Below, piece after piece: positions 1 to 10,770 of a stretch of 64,000 nt of DNA. Source of the DNA: Lepus europaeus (lineage: Eukaryota; Chordata; Mammalia; Lagomorpha; Leporidae); the NCBI RefSeq assembly GCF_033115175.1, contig NC_084837.1, positions 90,268,499-90,332,498 on the forward strand. Direction: 5' to 3'. Positions within the stretch are counted from its first letter, which is position 1, and each line of letters begins with the position of its first letter. Made by a program: the position numbers and the translations under genes. The notes under the pieces are model-generated. The model saw only the letters and a program-made list of their open reading frames with translations. It ran no database searches and was not told the DNA's origin.

Positions 1-135
1 ATTGAGTCCTGGGCTCCTGGCTTTGGCCTGGCTCAGCCCTGGCTTTTGGGGGCACTTGGGGGAATGAACCAGTAGATGGCAGACCCCTTTCTCTTTCTGT
101 CTCTCTATCTCTCTGTCTTTCAAATAAAAAAGGAA
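1..135 (+). repeat. CSINE, 3' part, cut by window edge
   Basis: The 3' half of a C-repeat SINE: the 'gctcctggctt' segment, the 'gaaccagtagatgg' segment, a CT-rich tract and 'tttcaaataaaaaa'. Its 5' half lies outside the window. Confidence 0.85.
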
Positions 136-424
136 ATAGAGAAATTCAAATTTTAAGCATCTCCTTGGTAAGTGCATTTGCTGTAGGATTTTAGTCGAGA
201 ATCATGGTCAAGTTTAAAAAGTTTCTATCTATTCTTAGTGCCTGAGAATGTTCATCATGAAGAGAAGTTCCACTTCAAATTCTCTTCTTGTGATGGTGCA
301 TCTGTCGGGATACCTGGGATTTTTCTCTCTTAGTCTACTAGTGTGGGGACACGTGGGGCAGGTTTCCCTGGAACATCCTTACCAGCCTGGGATTGAACCC
401 TTCTTAGTGACAAGAGGCTATTTT
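136..424. other. no gene; unassigned sequence
   Basis: AT-rich sequence between two SINEs. I see no coding signal, and the open frame that crosses it continues into the next SINE, which argues against a gene. Confidence 0.5.
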
Positions 425-438
425 AAAAATACTTTGTG

Positions 439-780
439 GCCGGCGCCGTGGCTCAACAGGCTAATCCTCCGCCTTGCGGCGCCGGCACACCGGGTTCTAG
501 TCCCGGTCGGGGCACCGATCCTGTCCCGGTTGCCCCTCTTCCAGGCCAGCTCTCTGCTGTGGCCAGGGAGTGCAGTGGAGGATAGCCCAAGTGTTTGGGC
601 TCTGCACCCCATGGGAGACCAGGATAAGCACCTGGCTCCTGCCATCGGAACAGCGCGGTGCGCCGGCCGCAGCGCGCTACCGCGGCGGCCATTGGAGGGT
701 GAACCAACGGCAAAAGGAAGACCTTTCTCTCTGTCTCTCTCTCTCTCACTGTCCACTCTGCCTGTCAAAAAAAAAAAAAA
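439..780 (+). repeat. young-type CSINE, full length
   Basis: A complete copy of the fresher subfamily: 'gccggcgccg' head, B box 'ggttctagtcccgg', CT tract and a 14-base poly-A. It is flanked by the direct repeat AAAAATACTTTGTG (425-438 and 776-789), and the site follows TTTT, as expected for L1 endonuclease. The right-hand flank copy is also the left flank of the next SINE. Confidence 0.93.
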
Positions 781-791
781 TACTTTGTGAG

Positions 792-1090
792 GGGCTGGCG
801 CAGTGGCACAGCAGGTAACATCCCATATTGGCACCAGTTCGAGTCCCGGCTGCTCCACTTCCGATCCAGCTCTCTGCTATGGCCTGGGAAAGCAGTAAAA
901 GATGGCCCAAGTGCTTGGGCCCCTGCACCCATGTGAGAGACCTGGAAGAAGCTCCAGGCTCCTGGCTTCAGTCTGGCCCAGTTCCGGCTGTTGGGCCATC
1001 TGGGGAGTGACCCAGTGGATGGAAGACTTGCTCTCTCTCTCTCTCTCTCTCTGCCTCTGCCTCTCAAATACATAAATACATCTTAAAAAA
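792..1090 (+). repeat. CSINE, full length
   Basis: Runs from 'gggctggcgcagtggc' to a degenerate (AATA)n tail. Its flanks are TACTTTGTGAG at 781-791 and 1091-1101. Sharing a flank copy with the SINE at 439 shows that this older copy landed first and its 5' target repeat was then hit again. Confidence 0.92.
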
Positions 1091-1101
1091 TACTTTGTGA
1101 G

Positions 1102-1519
1102 TCTTTATACAGAACTGCAGTAGGGCAATAAAGGAAAGAGCCTATAGCTTCCTTTTCTTTCGCTGTCCTTGCACGGACTGAAGGCAAGATTACTGTGGCT
1201 TCATTTACAGCGGATGGCAGGTTGCTCTCTTCCCACTGGGATGCTGTGAGGGTGGGATTCCATGCTGCCCACCTGGAGGAGGTGGCAAAGAACATCTGAC
1301 CACACGCTTGCTTCAAATCAAGATTCTTAATAACACAAGATGCTGTGGGAATCCTGTTTACCATGGATGGCTGAGCGCGGGGGTGGCTGGGACCAGGCAT
1401 CAGGACTGCTGCTGGAGGCCCAGAGGAGGAGGAAAAGCATCAATGGGAAGCAGTGCCCCCCAGAACAGGAGCAGAACCCCGAGCTGGACAAGGGGCTCCT
1501 GGTGCAGAACCAGGAACTC
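1102..1519. other. no gene; unassigned sequence
   Basis: No repeat that I recognise with confidence. A 105-codon open frame (1340-1657) runs into the MIR that follows and has no splice or regulatory support. Confidence 0.45.
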
Positions 1520-1645
1520 AGAGCCAGCTGTGGAGTTCAAGTTCTTCCCCAGGCAGGCTGCGTGCCCTTGGGCAAAACACTTCTCTCTGGGTCTGTGAGT
1601 CTGAGATCTTTCAAATGGGTTAGAAATGATGGAAGGCCCCTTGCA
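1520..1645 (-). repeat. MIR relic
   Basis: Contains the antisense MIR core: 'tgcccttgggcaaaacactt' followed by 'tctctgggtctgtgagtctg' and 'caaatgggtt'. It is diverged, as expected of a pre-eutherian SINE. Confidence 0.7.
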
Positions 1646-2360
1646 GCTGTAACTTGATACCAGTTAGGGATGGGTGACTTGGAAAAAGATGGCACTAGGT
1701 AGAAAGACTCAAAGGGACAAGTTGAAAAAGCAACGTAGTGCAAAAATGGATCCAGGCTTTCCCGCGTCCACTCAGCGGCTGGCATGAACACCGGCACTGA
1801 TAACAATGACCTTGGTCTTGGGCAGTGATTGCTCTTGAGTGCTCCCAGGTCCTGCGGGACAGGCTCTGTGCCCCCACCAATGTCCTGCCACTCACACGTG
1901 GTGATCTCACTGTCTGCGTCCGTGCAGGGGGCGGGATGTGACAATGTCTCCTGCCTTTTGGTGGTCTTCTCTCATGGGAGGTGGGCAGTGGTCCAGCCCA
2001 CAGCCCAGAAACAGAACCCCAGCCTGCCTCCCTGCACGTGTTTGCCCTTGTAAAGGCATTGGATTGTTACTGCAAAAGAAAATCGGAAAACTGTGGCCGT
2101 CCTTCCCTCTCTTTCCACCAAGGTGGAATGGCCATCACAGCCTTCTCACCACGTGCCAGCAGCTTTCCGTCTCAATGCCAAACCCACTGCCACTGGGGAA
2201 GGAGCTTTGAAACAGCAGTGAGTTGAACACGCGTGGTTCCAGCAATGCAAAGCCACGCACGGTTGAAGAGACAACAATAGGAACAGCTGGGTCCTGCATG
2301 GACAGCCACGTCACCTGGCCGATGGCAACCTAAGAGGCTCCGTTCCTTAGAAACACATCC
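1646..2360. other. no gene; unassigned sequence
   Basis: Mixed-composition sequence with short overlapping frames on both strands and no consistent coding pattern. No tandem repeat or recognised transposon. Confidence 0.45.
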
Positions 2361-2645
2361 TGGTGCCGGCACTGTGGCGCAGCAGGTGAAGCCGCAGCCT
2401 GCAGTGCCACCAGCATCCCATCTGGGCGACGGTTCAAGTCCTGGCTGCTCCACTTCTGATCCAGCTCCCTGCTAATGCACCTGGGAAGGCAGCAGATGGT
2501 GGCCCAAGTACTTGGGCCCCTGACATCCATGTGGGAAGCCTGGATGGAGTTCCAGGCTCCTGGCTTCAGCTGTTGGGGAGTGATGGAGGATCTCTCTCCT
2601 CACCCTATAACCTTGCCTTTCAAATCAATAAAGAAATCTTAGAAC
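2361..2645 (+). repeat. CSINE
   Basis: Starts 'tggtgccggcactgtggcgc', has the B box 'ggttcaagtcctgg', and ends in 'caataaagaaatcttag'. The flanks (TTAGAAACACA against TTAGAACAACACA) look like a diverged target duplication. Confidence 0.88.
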
Positions 2646-3624
2646 AACACACTTTCTAAGGCCTCTTTTAATGGGTGAAATAGAGTAGCTAAGGAAAGTC
2701 AATGTTTATCAAGCAAATCACATACGTGTGTATAGAGACGGCCCGGGCTCCCCTCCCCAGCCTAAAGAGGGGGGGACCCTCAGAGCTCCACAGTGAAGAT
2801 GCGCTCGGCTGATGTACCTGTTGCCTCCTGCTCGTGTGAGCAACGGCGTCTGATCACGCTCTGAGGGACCTGGGGTAAGGCTGGCCAGGGTGAGATAGTC
2901 GGTCTGGGGCTGGGGTTAGAGGTCAGCCGGAAGTCCCCGAGAGCGTGGCTCATTACAGTTAGGGACACCCTCAAGATGGACCACCCTGGAGGGCTGGGGT
3001 CAGTATTCCAGGGTCTCCATGGGCAGCCAGTCTCTCGGTGGGCAACTGCAACTGGGGTTCACAGCTGGCCTGTGCCTGTTTTTATGGGTCTGTGTGTGTG
3101 GCCAGGGTTGAGGTCAGGGTATGGTTCAGAGTCGGTGTGTGGCTGAAGTTGGGAACCAGAGAGAAGCCCCTGGGGGCCTGGGACTGTCTCTGGCCGCCCG
3201 AGTGGCTCTCAGGACTCACCACACTGCAGGGGCCTCTTGCCTGATCCCTTGGGCTGACCAGCCTCAGCTCTGGGCCTCTGTCCAGAGCATGCTCTCGCCA
3301 GACCCTTCCTGGCACACGGATTGCAGCAAACCCCGGCACTGCTCCCTCACAGGGGCTCCACTCCGAGCTCTGGGACAGCCCAGGCCTGCTTCCAGCATAG
3401 CCCTGTAGCCCTGCCTAGCTCGGAGCCAGGTACTGGCTACCTCCCTGGAGAAGCCGAGGCTTGCCTAGGGAGACAGGAGTGGCCACAGAGGGATGGGTGG
3501 CTGTGTTGCGTGAGCCTGCAGCTGCCTCATGCTGTCCCGTGGTTCTGCGCTGTGCAGAGCTGCAGCTCCAGGGCCTACGTCTTGCTTCTCCCTCCGTCTT
3601 GGGTAAGAGAGAAGCCCACATGGC
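2646..3624. other. no gene; unassigned sequence
   Basis: About 1 kb with no recognised repeat. Overlapping open frames on both strands around 3.1-3.6 kb reflect GC content and low stop density. I see no coherent protein. Confidence 0.45.
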
Positions 3625-3735
3625 ATTTGGTTTCTCTGAACTTGAGCTTTCTTGCCTGTGAGATGAGAATCAGAACTTCTATGAGGATGAAGTGAGACAG
3701 TATGTTGAAATTTACTGTGAAAAGTGGTAAAGTAA
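3625..3735 (-). repeat. MIR relic
   Basis: Antisense MIR-like stretch: 'tttcttgcctgtgagatgag' followed by 'tatgaggatgaagtgag', the usual 'cctcatctgtaaaatgag ... gaggattaaatgag' pattern. A short GATGATG-rich run follows at 3736-3775. Confidence 0.65.
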
Positions 3736-3793
3736 GGGATGATGGTGGTGATGAGGACGATGATGACAATGACAGCTACAAAATGGTACAGTT

Positions 3794-4120
3794 GGGGCCG
3801 GCGCTGTGGTGCAGCAGTGAAACTGCCGCCTGCAGTGCCGGCATCCCATATGGGCGCCGGTTGGAGTCCCAGCTGCTCCACTTCCGATCCAGCTCCCTGC
3901 TATGGCCTGGGAAAGCAGTAGAAGATGGCCCAAGTCATTGGGCCCCTGCACCTGCGTGGGAGACCCAGAAGCAGCTCCTGGCTCCCGGCTTTGGAACAGC
4001 CCAGCTCTGGCCATTGCGACCAGTTGAGTGAACCAGCAGATGGAAGACCTCTCTCTCTCTCTGCCTCTGCTTCTCTTGTAACTCTGCCTTTCAAATAAAT
4101 AAATAAGTCTTTTTGAAAAA
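3794..4120 (+). repeat. CSINE, full length
   Basis: Runs from 'ggggccggcgctgtggtgca' to 'aaataaataaataagtcttt', with B box 'ggttggagtccc' and a CT tract. Inserted just beside the MIR relic. Confidence 0.93.
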
Positions 4121-4144
4121 TGGGATGGTGAACATGTAGCCTTG

Positions 4145-4265
4145 TCCCAGCCACAGAAGGCAGCATTATCCCCATTTTATAGACGCGAATGCTGAGGCTG
4201 GGAGAGTGTAGGATTTAACCAAGGTCCCGTGACCCAGAGGTTCTTGAACTCCTGCTTCCGTCCCA
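4145..4265 (+). repeat. MIR relic
   Basis: Sense MIR core: 'tatccccattttatagacg' followed by 'gaggctgggagagtg', then 'aaccaaggtcccgtgaccca'. Confidence 0.75.
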
Positions 4266-4329
4266 TCTCCAGAACCCTCCCCTTGCCGGTGTCACCACAG
4301 TTAATACAGGAGCGAGCGCTCACTGCCGG

Positions 4330-4480
4330 CTTCTGTGCTCCGTCCTTGAGATGAACATTTCATTCCATCCTCATGACTGCCTTTCAAAGTGGGGTCTATG
4401 TCAGCTAGAGCTCCCCCGAGAGGAGGGGGGAAACCACTGCACATGAAGAAACCAAGGCTGCAGGGGGAGTGAGTCCCAGC
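4330..4480 (+). repeat. second MIR-like relic
   Basis: Resembles the sense MIR 5' half ('catttcattccatcctcatg'), then 'atgaagaaaccaaggctgc'. It is more decayed than its neighbour and interrupted by a purine-rich run. Confidence 0.5.
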
Positions 4481-5030
4481 AGGTGCCTGACCCCCGACTT
4501 CCTCGCCGTCCTTCCTGGCCCCAGAGCCCACGCTCACACCGCAGTGCAAACCTGAAACTGTGCCTTCTGGGCCTCAGCCAGCCTGCCCGGGACACCTCTG
4601 TGCTGTGGCCCTCTGCACTTGTGTAGCAATCTCCTCTGAGAAAACGAAACCCATGCCCGAGCCTCCCTCGCAGGGGTGGTTGAGGAGCAGGTGCACGCAA
4701 GAACACCTGGAAAGGCCAGGAAGCTGCAGACAAGAAAGGGACGTTGAACATCCTCAGATCCGCTCACTTTTGTCCACTCCCCACCCCCTCCCTGCCAGTA
4801 ACAGAGTCAGGACAAAAGGGGCGACTGTTTGGAGGGGTACAGGCAGGGGTCTGTCTCTGGCAGGGGCCTCTCCCCCCGCCAATCTCCTGGAGGCTTCCTG
4901 GTGTGGGGCTGTTCCCAGTGGCCACCGAGAAGCCTGCCACTGCCCGCTCTGTCCCTCTTCTGCGGGCAGCAGTAGGCTGCTCCATGTCCGCTCGGGCCCT
5001 TGACCATGACCTTCGTTTGCATTCTCAACC
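4481..5030. other. no gene; unassigned sequence
   Basis: GC-rich sequence with overlapping frames on both strands; none has a coherent domain. No recognised repeat. Confidence 0.45.
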
Positions 5031-5620
5031 CCTCACAGGTTCTATTTTTACTTCTCTTGCTGGAGGAATTCTGCAGAAGTCGACTCCAGCACTAAGAGCT
5101 CTAATTAATTTCCCCTGCCTTTAAATATTTGTTCAAAGTATCTGTTTGAAAAGGACGTTGAAAAAAAAAAAAAACACCATGACTCTGAGGCGGATTCCAA
5201 CATACTTCTCCCTGCTTTCCACTTGGAAAGCAACCTCCCCCCTGGCTGCAGAATCCTGTTTTGCAGCTGGGCAGGACTCAACACTCCTCCTCCTCCTCCC
5301 CCTCTTCCTCTTTCTCCCCCTCCCCCCCTCCCCCCCAACTCCCTTGCAGCTGGGGCCCCCCACTGGGGCCACAAAGCGCCTTATGCCAGAGACTGAAGGC
5401 CCGGGGAAGAACAAGAAGGTCCAGGCGAAAAGTCTGGCAAAGGTGAGGGGGCACCAGGGGGCCTCCGAGGGCCAGAAACACAGGACTGGAGCCATTGGAA
5501 AAACCATTAGATTCCTTTGCCTTGAAGGCCCGTTCCCGGATGGCCGCGGAGCCAAACCATACATGTTGGCTGGAGATTTATTGCCGACCTGGCTGTGCCG
5601 ACTTTGCGGTGATGCTCCTC
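5031..5620. promoter_or_regulatory. candidate conserved non-coding block
   Basis: Free of SINE, L1 or MIR sequence in a window where these are dense. It contains AT-rich homeodomain-like stretches ('ctctaattaattt', 'tttaaatatttg') and a second AT/GC-mixed part at 5480-5620. A CT-rich run (5278-5340) sits in the middle. Regulatory function is inferred only from composition and the lack of repeats. Confidence 0.3.
5278..5340. repeat. polypyrimidine tract
   Basis: A CTCCTCCTCC run passing into C-rich blocks, almost free of purines for about 60 bases. It explains the serine/leucine-rich open frames here. Confidence 0.85.
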
Positions 5621-6015
5621 TAGCTGTGTGTGTCCTTGTCGGGCCCCGCGAGCCGGAGCCCAGGACCTCGCCCTTGTGATGGGGAGCACGGGTTCCGGGA
5701 GGCAGTTTGCCCCCTTTGGGAGACATCCGGGTTTTCAGGCTGCTCGCTGAAGAGCACTTGTTTTGAAAGAACAGATGCTTTTTGAAAACACACAAGACAA
5801 GGCCGCCCCTTGCAGCTCTCGGCTTCCTGGAAGGCGTCCTAAACCAAGTAGGGAAGCCAGAGGCCCCTCCAACCTGAGCCGAGCCTCTGCCTGGGAGAGC
5901 CCTGGGCCCAAATGCCCGGCCTTGAGTGCTCTGGCTCTCGGAGTCTGGGCGCCAGCCCTGGAAAATGCAATTCTCTCCTAAGGAGCTTGTGAGAGGCGTG
6001 GGTGGCAGCGACCAA
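5621..6015. other. no gene; unassigned sequence
   Basis: No recognised repeat. A 220-codon minus-strand frame covers this and the block before it but includes poly-Phe from the A run at 5161-5174 and Glu/Lys-rich low complexity, so it is not a credible gene. Confidence 0.45.
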
Positions 6016-6132
6016 GAAACTGCCCCTCTCCCTCCCCTCTCTCCCCTCTCCCCCAGGTCTCCCCTCCTCCCTCCTTCTCCATTCCCTCAGTAGCCTTTCT
6101 CCCCCCTATCTGGTCTCTTCTCTCCTCTCCTC
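6016..6132. repeat. CT-rich low-complexity tract
   Basis: Long CCCTCTC/CTCC-rich run abutting the SINE that follows. It may be the overgrown CT tract (GA on the SINE sense strand) of that element. Confidence 0.75.
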
Positions 6133-6308
6133 TGGGTCTCCCATGCCAGTGTAGGGGCCCAAGGACTTGGGCCATCTTCCACTGCTTTCCCAGGCCATAG
6201 CAGAGAGCTGGATTAGAAGTGGAGCAGCTGGGACTCGAACCAGTGTCCATACTGGATGCTGGCACTGCAGGTGGTGGCTTTACCCACTATGCCACAGCAC
6301 AAGGCCCC
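6133..6308 (-). repeat. CSINE, 5' half
   Basis: Antisense body from 'tctcccatgccagtgtaggg' to 'gccacagcacaaggcccc'. The normal 3' tail is replaced by the CT-rich run on its left. It abuts the tail of another antisense CSINE on its right. Confidence 0.85.
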
Positions 6309-6588
6309 AATTTATTTTTAAATACATGTAAAAGATCAGAGAAAAAGAGAGAGAGGAGGAGAGAAAGAGAACGAGATCTTCCACCTGCCATTCTGACGTC
6401 AGGAGCTAGGAACACTACCGGAGTCTCTCACATGGGTGGCAGGGACCCTCGTACTTGAGCCGTGGTGACACACCTCCCAGAGTGTGCATTAGCAGGAAGC
6501 TGGATCAGAAGCAGGGCCAGGCACTTGGAAACGGGCTGTGGGTGTCCCAAGCAGTGGCTTAACCATGGCACCACAACGCCCACCCCGT
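6309..6588 (-). repeat. older CSINE
   Basis: Antisense copy starting with the tail 'aatttatttttaaatac', then a GA-rich tract, 'cacatgggtggcagggaccc' and 'accacaacgcccacccc'. It carries more substitutions than the element next to it, which probably inserted into this one's tail. Confidence 0.85.
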
Positions 6589-6951
6589 CATCCAGTCTTT
6601 GCTCCAAGGTGAGTCTGGTCAGTGGCACTCTGGCCTTACTACTAGAAATGGGGCAGTCTGAGTGCGGTTGAGCTCCACCCTCGGGCTCCTCGGGGACTCC
6701 CTGGTGACCTCATTGCTTCTTTCTGATGGGTGGGGGCGGGGGTGACTGGAGGAGACAGAGGTTTTTGCTTTACAGCCTTGGACACTGAGCAAGACACAGG
6801 CAGCTTGGGCCCTGAGCCTCCTGCTCTGCACCCTGGAACGACCTCAGCCCAGGAGGAGGAGCCTGCGCTGGGTCCCTACTCTCTGGCCGCTGATTTCAGG
6901 AAACACAGTCCAGATGCCCTGCTCTACTGCCAAGCCTGCAGATACAGAAGC
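6589..6951. other. no gene; unassigned sequence
   Basis: No recognised repeat or coding signal between two SINEs. Confidence 0.45.
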
Positions 6952-6968
6952 AAAGGCAGGGCCCAGGG

Positions 6969-7309
6969 ACAGCACCATGGCACAGCCCATTCAGCTGTGG
7001 CCTACAACGCCGGCATCCCACATGGGTGTCCATTCAGGTCCCAGCTGCCCTACTTCCTATCCAGCTCCCTGCTAATGCACCTGGGAAAGCAGTGGAAGAT
7101 GGCCCAAGCGCTTGGGTCCCTCCTACCTATGTGGGAGACCCAGAAGGAGTTCCTGGCTCTTGGCTTCCACCTGCTCCAGCCCCGGCAATTATGGCCATTT
7201 GGGGAAAAAACCAGCAGATGGACGACCTCTGTCTCCCTCTCTCTGTCTCACCATCTCATTTGGTAACTCTGCCGGTCAAATAAATAAATAAATAAATATT
7301 TTTTAAAAA
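6969..7309 (+). repeat. CSINE with 17-bp target duplication
   Basis: Body from 'acagcaccatggcacagc' to an (AAATAAAT)n/A8 tail. The flanks AAAGGCAGGGCCCAGGG (6952-6968) and AAAGGCAAGGCCCAGGG (7310-7326) differ at one base, which fixes both ends. Confidence 0.92.
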
Positions 7310-7326
7310 AAAGGCAAGGCCCAGGG

Positions 7327-7766
7327 CAGCCCCTTACTCTTGGGGAGCCCCTGACCTGGGTGCACACTCCAGCACATGCGTACAGGGCCTGCTGAGCAGC
7401 ACTGACCTGCCCTGGGCCGTACTCTGCACCCCAGGAGAGCAGTTCCCTGCAGGGCCCCCCCGGAAAAGCCCAGTCCCAGTAGCCTAAAGAAAACGGGGCC
7501 CGGATAGGCAGAGGCTTAGGAGAGCACACACCCATAAATACGTGTGGTGGGAGTCCCGGAAGGAGAGAACAAAGGACCCGGGGAAAACCATTGCTTGACA
7601 AAAATGATGCCAAAAATGTATCACAACGGTCAGGCAAGCTAATTGTACCTTATTCATGCTCATTATTCATTCTGTTTTAAACCTCCAAGATCTAGGCAAC
7701 ACTGATTCCAGAGGTTGCACACTCATCATTCTGCTATTCAACCCCTGTAAATTAGTTACGAATATC
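7327..7766. other. no gene; unassigned sequence
   Basis: GC-rich at first, then an AT-rich part (7610-7766) just before the L1 5' end. No recognised repeat. Confidence 0.45.
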
Positions 7767-8321
7767 GATGGAGGTCCCAAGATGGCTGAATAAGGGAAAG
7801 ATGGGTTGATTTTGCCCAGGGGAAGACAACAGGGGAAAAGCAGAGGAAGTACATTCCCGGTGGAGAGCTGGAGAGAAGTCTGCAATGGAAATTCTCCAGG
7901 AAGAAGGACGCCCCGGGGCATTGTGGAAAGTGTGGGCACACAGCAGGGAGCGGGGACGCTGCCCTGCCCATGACTCCTGCAGCCGGGGAGCTGGAGGACA
8001 CCCCAGCTTCCGAGGGCAAGGTGAGAGCAGGCTGCGGTGGCCCCTGGCACTGACTATGCTGCATGGAGAGAACCTTGCAGACCACACCGACTTTGAGATT
8101 GGCCTGGATCCCCAGCGGGAGGTGTAGGGCATCCTCTAATCCAGTGAAGAGAAAGTGCATTTCTTTCTTCCCAGCCCCCCAACAAGGGCTTCGGGCAAGC
8201 GGCAGGGAGAAGGAGCCATCTCGACGCTAGCAGGGGCTGCAGCTGCTCTCGTGTCCACAGGCCCAGGGAATTCTACTAGAAGGAAAAATCAGCGTTCCCC
8301 ACTGACTTGGAGGTTGACAGG

Positions 8322-8962
8322 TGTTGGACCTCTCAGTTGCAGAGATGCCCACTTGCTCGGGAGGACGCCCCAAAGATCCAGACTCCAGACCAGTTGATGC
8401 AAAAAGCACGAGGTTTTTATTGAACGTTTGCGCAAACGGGCCCCCACCTCAGGCAGTGAGGAGCCCTGAGCGGCAGTTTCACACAGGTTATATAGGCAAC
8501 AAATTAGCATATTCCTAATGCGCATGCGTAGGATTGGTCAGCTCAGAGGGACCATTAGCATATGGGAGAATGCTGGCGAAGAATGCTGGTGGAGAGTGCT
8601 GGTGGAAAATGCAGAGGTGGCACGGGATTGGCTGGTTCGGAGGGACAATTAGCATACCGGAGAACGCTGAGGGAGAGTGCTGAGGTGTTACAGGATTGGC
8701 CGGTCGCAGTGACATCATAAGTGCGCGCCTAGAGACTCTCCGAAGGGGAGGGGCAGCTCTGCTCTGGGCGCGCCCAGAGGTTTCCCGGAGGGGAGGGGCA
8801 GTTCTGCTCTGGGCGTGCCTAGAGGTTCTCTGAAGGGGATTGACTTTTCCTTCCCAGAGAATGTCCTGCCCGCTGGACTCTGGGGAACATCTAACCTCTT
8901 AAGAAGCCCCTGATATTTGCCCAGGCCTAGTTTCTTGTCCCTCCCCCCGTAAGGGTCCTTCA
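8322..8962 (-). mobile_element. solo LTR of an endogenous retrovirus
   Basis: A 641-bp TG...CA element on the minus strand. Read on that strand it has U3 with repeated CCAAT boxes (plus-strand ATTGG at 8533, 8627 and 8694) and a TATATAA (plus 8488-8494), then a polyadenylation AATAAA (plus 8416-8421). A perfect 4-bp CAGG flanks it (8318-8321, 8963-8966), suggesting a gammaretrovirus-like element. No primer-binding site follows it on the left and no internal retroviral genes are present. Confidence 0.75.
8726..8838. repeat. 45-bp direct repeats inside the LTR U3
   Basis: About 2.4 copies of a GC-rich unit marked by 'aggggcagctctgctctggg' at 8749 and its near copy at 8794. With the CCAAT-bearing repeats to the left, this looks like an enhancer-type repeated U3. 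Confidence 0.75.
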
Positions 8963-9706
8963 CAGGGGGCTGAGTACCCACTTAGGACTGTGGGGTGCTC
9001 CCATCCTCTCAACCTATCACAGGCTCCGGGGTTCAAACTGCCAAGGCGGTGCACCTCCGGGCAGCTGGCCCTGGGAATGTCTGCTGTGTCTGTGGACAGG
9101 GCAGGCTGGCAGGGCTGAGAGGGGTTCCTCTGTACCCCGTGACTGTGGGAGCCTTGCACACTGTGTCCATGAGAATTCCGTGACTACATAATAGGGCATG
9201 GAGTGCGGGTGTGGCTGGGACTCTGGGCAATCACTGCGTCTGGTGTCAGAGGCTCGGAGCTTCCTGACTGCCTGGGGGTGGGTCATTGCAGAGAGTCCCA
9301 TGCTCACACTGAGAACTGCACAGATCTCTTATGTGGTTCATGTGCCAGCGTGGGTGGGGGTTGTACCCACTGAGGGCTAACCTCAGACATTGATCACCTT
9401 GGAAGAGAGGAGGTAATGCTGTAATTACGCCAGCACATGTGATCATATCCTACCCCATGTGACAACAGAGATCTACCTCACCCACCTTGGTGTCACCCTA
9501 GATTCTCACCCCACCCCTGAGCACTGATCAGAGCTCCCTGGCCTCACCCAGCACAAGTCTCTGGGTATTCACTGAGGGAGCAGACACTCCACTAAGCCAC
9601 AGAGGCTCAGTTCAAAGATAAAAGCCATCAGAGAGAAAAACCAACAAATGTCTTCATAAATGCCTAAAAATGAACACAGAAATGAAACAAGAACAAGGAA
9701 GACAAC

Positions 9707-9847
9707 ATGACCTCCCAAAAGGAACACAGCAACACTTCAATATTAGAATGTGAAGATGAAGAGGCTGATGAAATGGCTGAAAATGAATTTGGAAGAAAGA
9801 TCACAAATTGCTCTTCTGAAACACAGGGAAACAAATTCATGAGATAA
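9707..9847 (+). pseudogene. L1 ORF1 start, prematurely stopped
   Basis: ATG at 9707 opens an acidic N-terminus (MTSQKEHSNTSILECEDEEA). It matches, from memory, the L1 ORF1 start of older mammalian families. TAA at 9845-9847 ends it after 46 codons, and coiled-coil-like Lys/Glu/Leu-rich sequence continues in other frames downstream. Confidence 0.7.
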
Positions 9848-10770
9848 AGAAATCCACATACAATAAAAATGAAAAATTTTACTTAGAGGTTGAAATATTG
9901 AAGAGAAATCAAGCTGAAATGTTAGAGATGAAGAATTCAATATATCAAATAGAAAATACAATGGAAACCCTCAACAGACTTTGTGAGGCAGAAGAAAGAA
10001 TATTCAAACTAGAAGATATATCCTTGAAATTTCAGTCAGACCAGAAAAAAAAATAGAAAAACTGAAAATAGTGATCAAGATTTTTGGAATAATATCAAAC
10101 GACTTAGGAACTCCTGAAGATGTAGAAAGATAGAATGGATTGGAAGACCTATTCAGTGAAATAATAGCAAAAAAATTCCCTAAGAAAGGGATAGCCAAGT
10201 ACAGGAAGCACATAGAATTCCTAATAGACATGACCAGAAAAGAGCTTCATCTTGACACTTTATAGTCAAACTTTCAACAGCAAAAAATAAAGAAAAGATT
10301 CTAAAATATGCACACAAGATAAATGCCAGATTACCTTCAGAGGATCCCTATTAGACTAATAGCTGATTTCTCATCAGAAACCCTGTAGACTAGGAGAGAA
10401 TAGAGAATAGAGAGACACAGTCCAAGTCCTAAAAGAAAGAAACTGTCAACCCAGAATACTGCACCCAGCAAAGCTCTCATTTGTGAGTGAAGGTGAAATA
10501 AAGACCTTCCATAACAAACAGAACTTGGAAGAATTTGTCAGCACTTGTCCAGCCTTACAGTATCTACTACACACAGAAACAGAGAACGATAGTCATCATT
10601 ATGAAAGAAAATCTCCTAATAAACGTACAAAGGAAATCCAAAGCAAACAGTAGGAACAGGGGAAGAGGGGTAGGACCAAATTGTTACCAATAATAACCTT
10701 GAATGTAAGTGGCCTAAATTCTCCAGTTAAAAGATACAGACTGTCTGAATGGATTAAAAAACAAGACCCA

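Noticed and set aside
418..858. Frames of 60-180 codons in both directions over SINEs (here and at every SINE)
   Set aside because: They recur with the same peptide (e.g. '[14 protein letters not shown]') in each SINE copy, so they are repeat translation, not genes.
1340..1657. Frame with EAQRRRKS...LLVQNQELRAS, faintly like a bZIP protein
   Set aside because: Short, ends inside an antisense MIR, and nucleotide-level similarity to a bZIP gene is not visible.
8200..8321. Search for a provirus left of the LTR (primer-binding site, gag)
   Set aside because: The sequence after the LTR's 3' end is L1 5'UTR; no PBS-like TGG...CC motif follows, so a solo LTR fits better.
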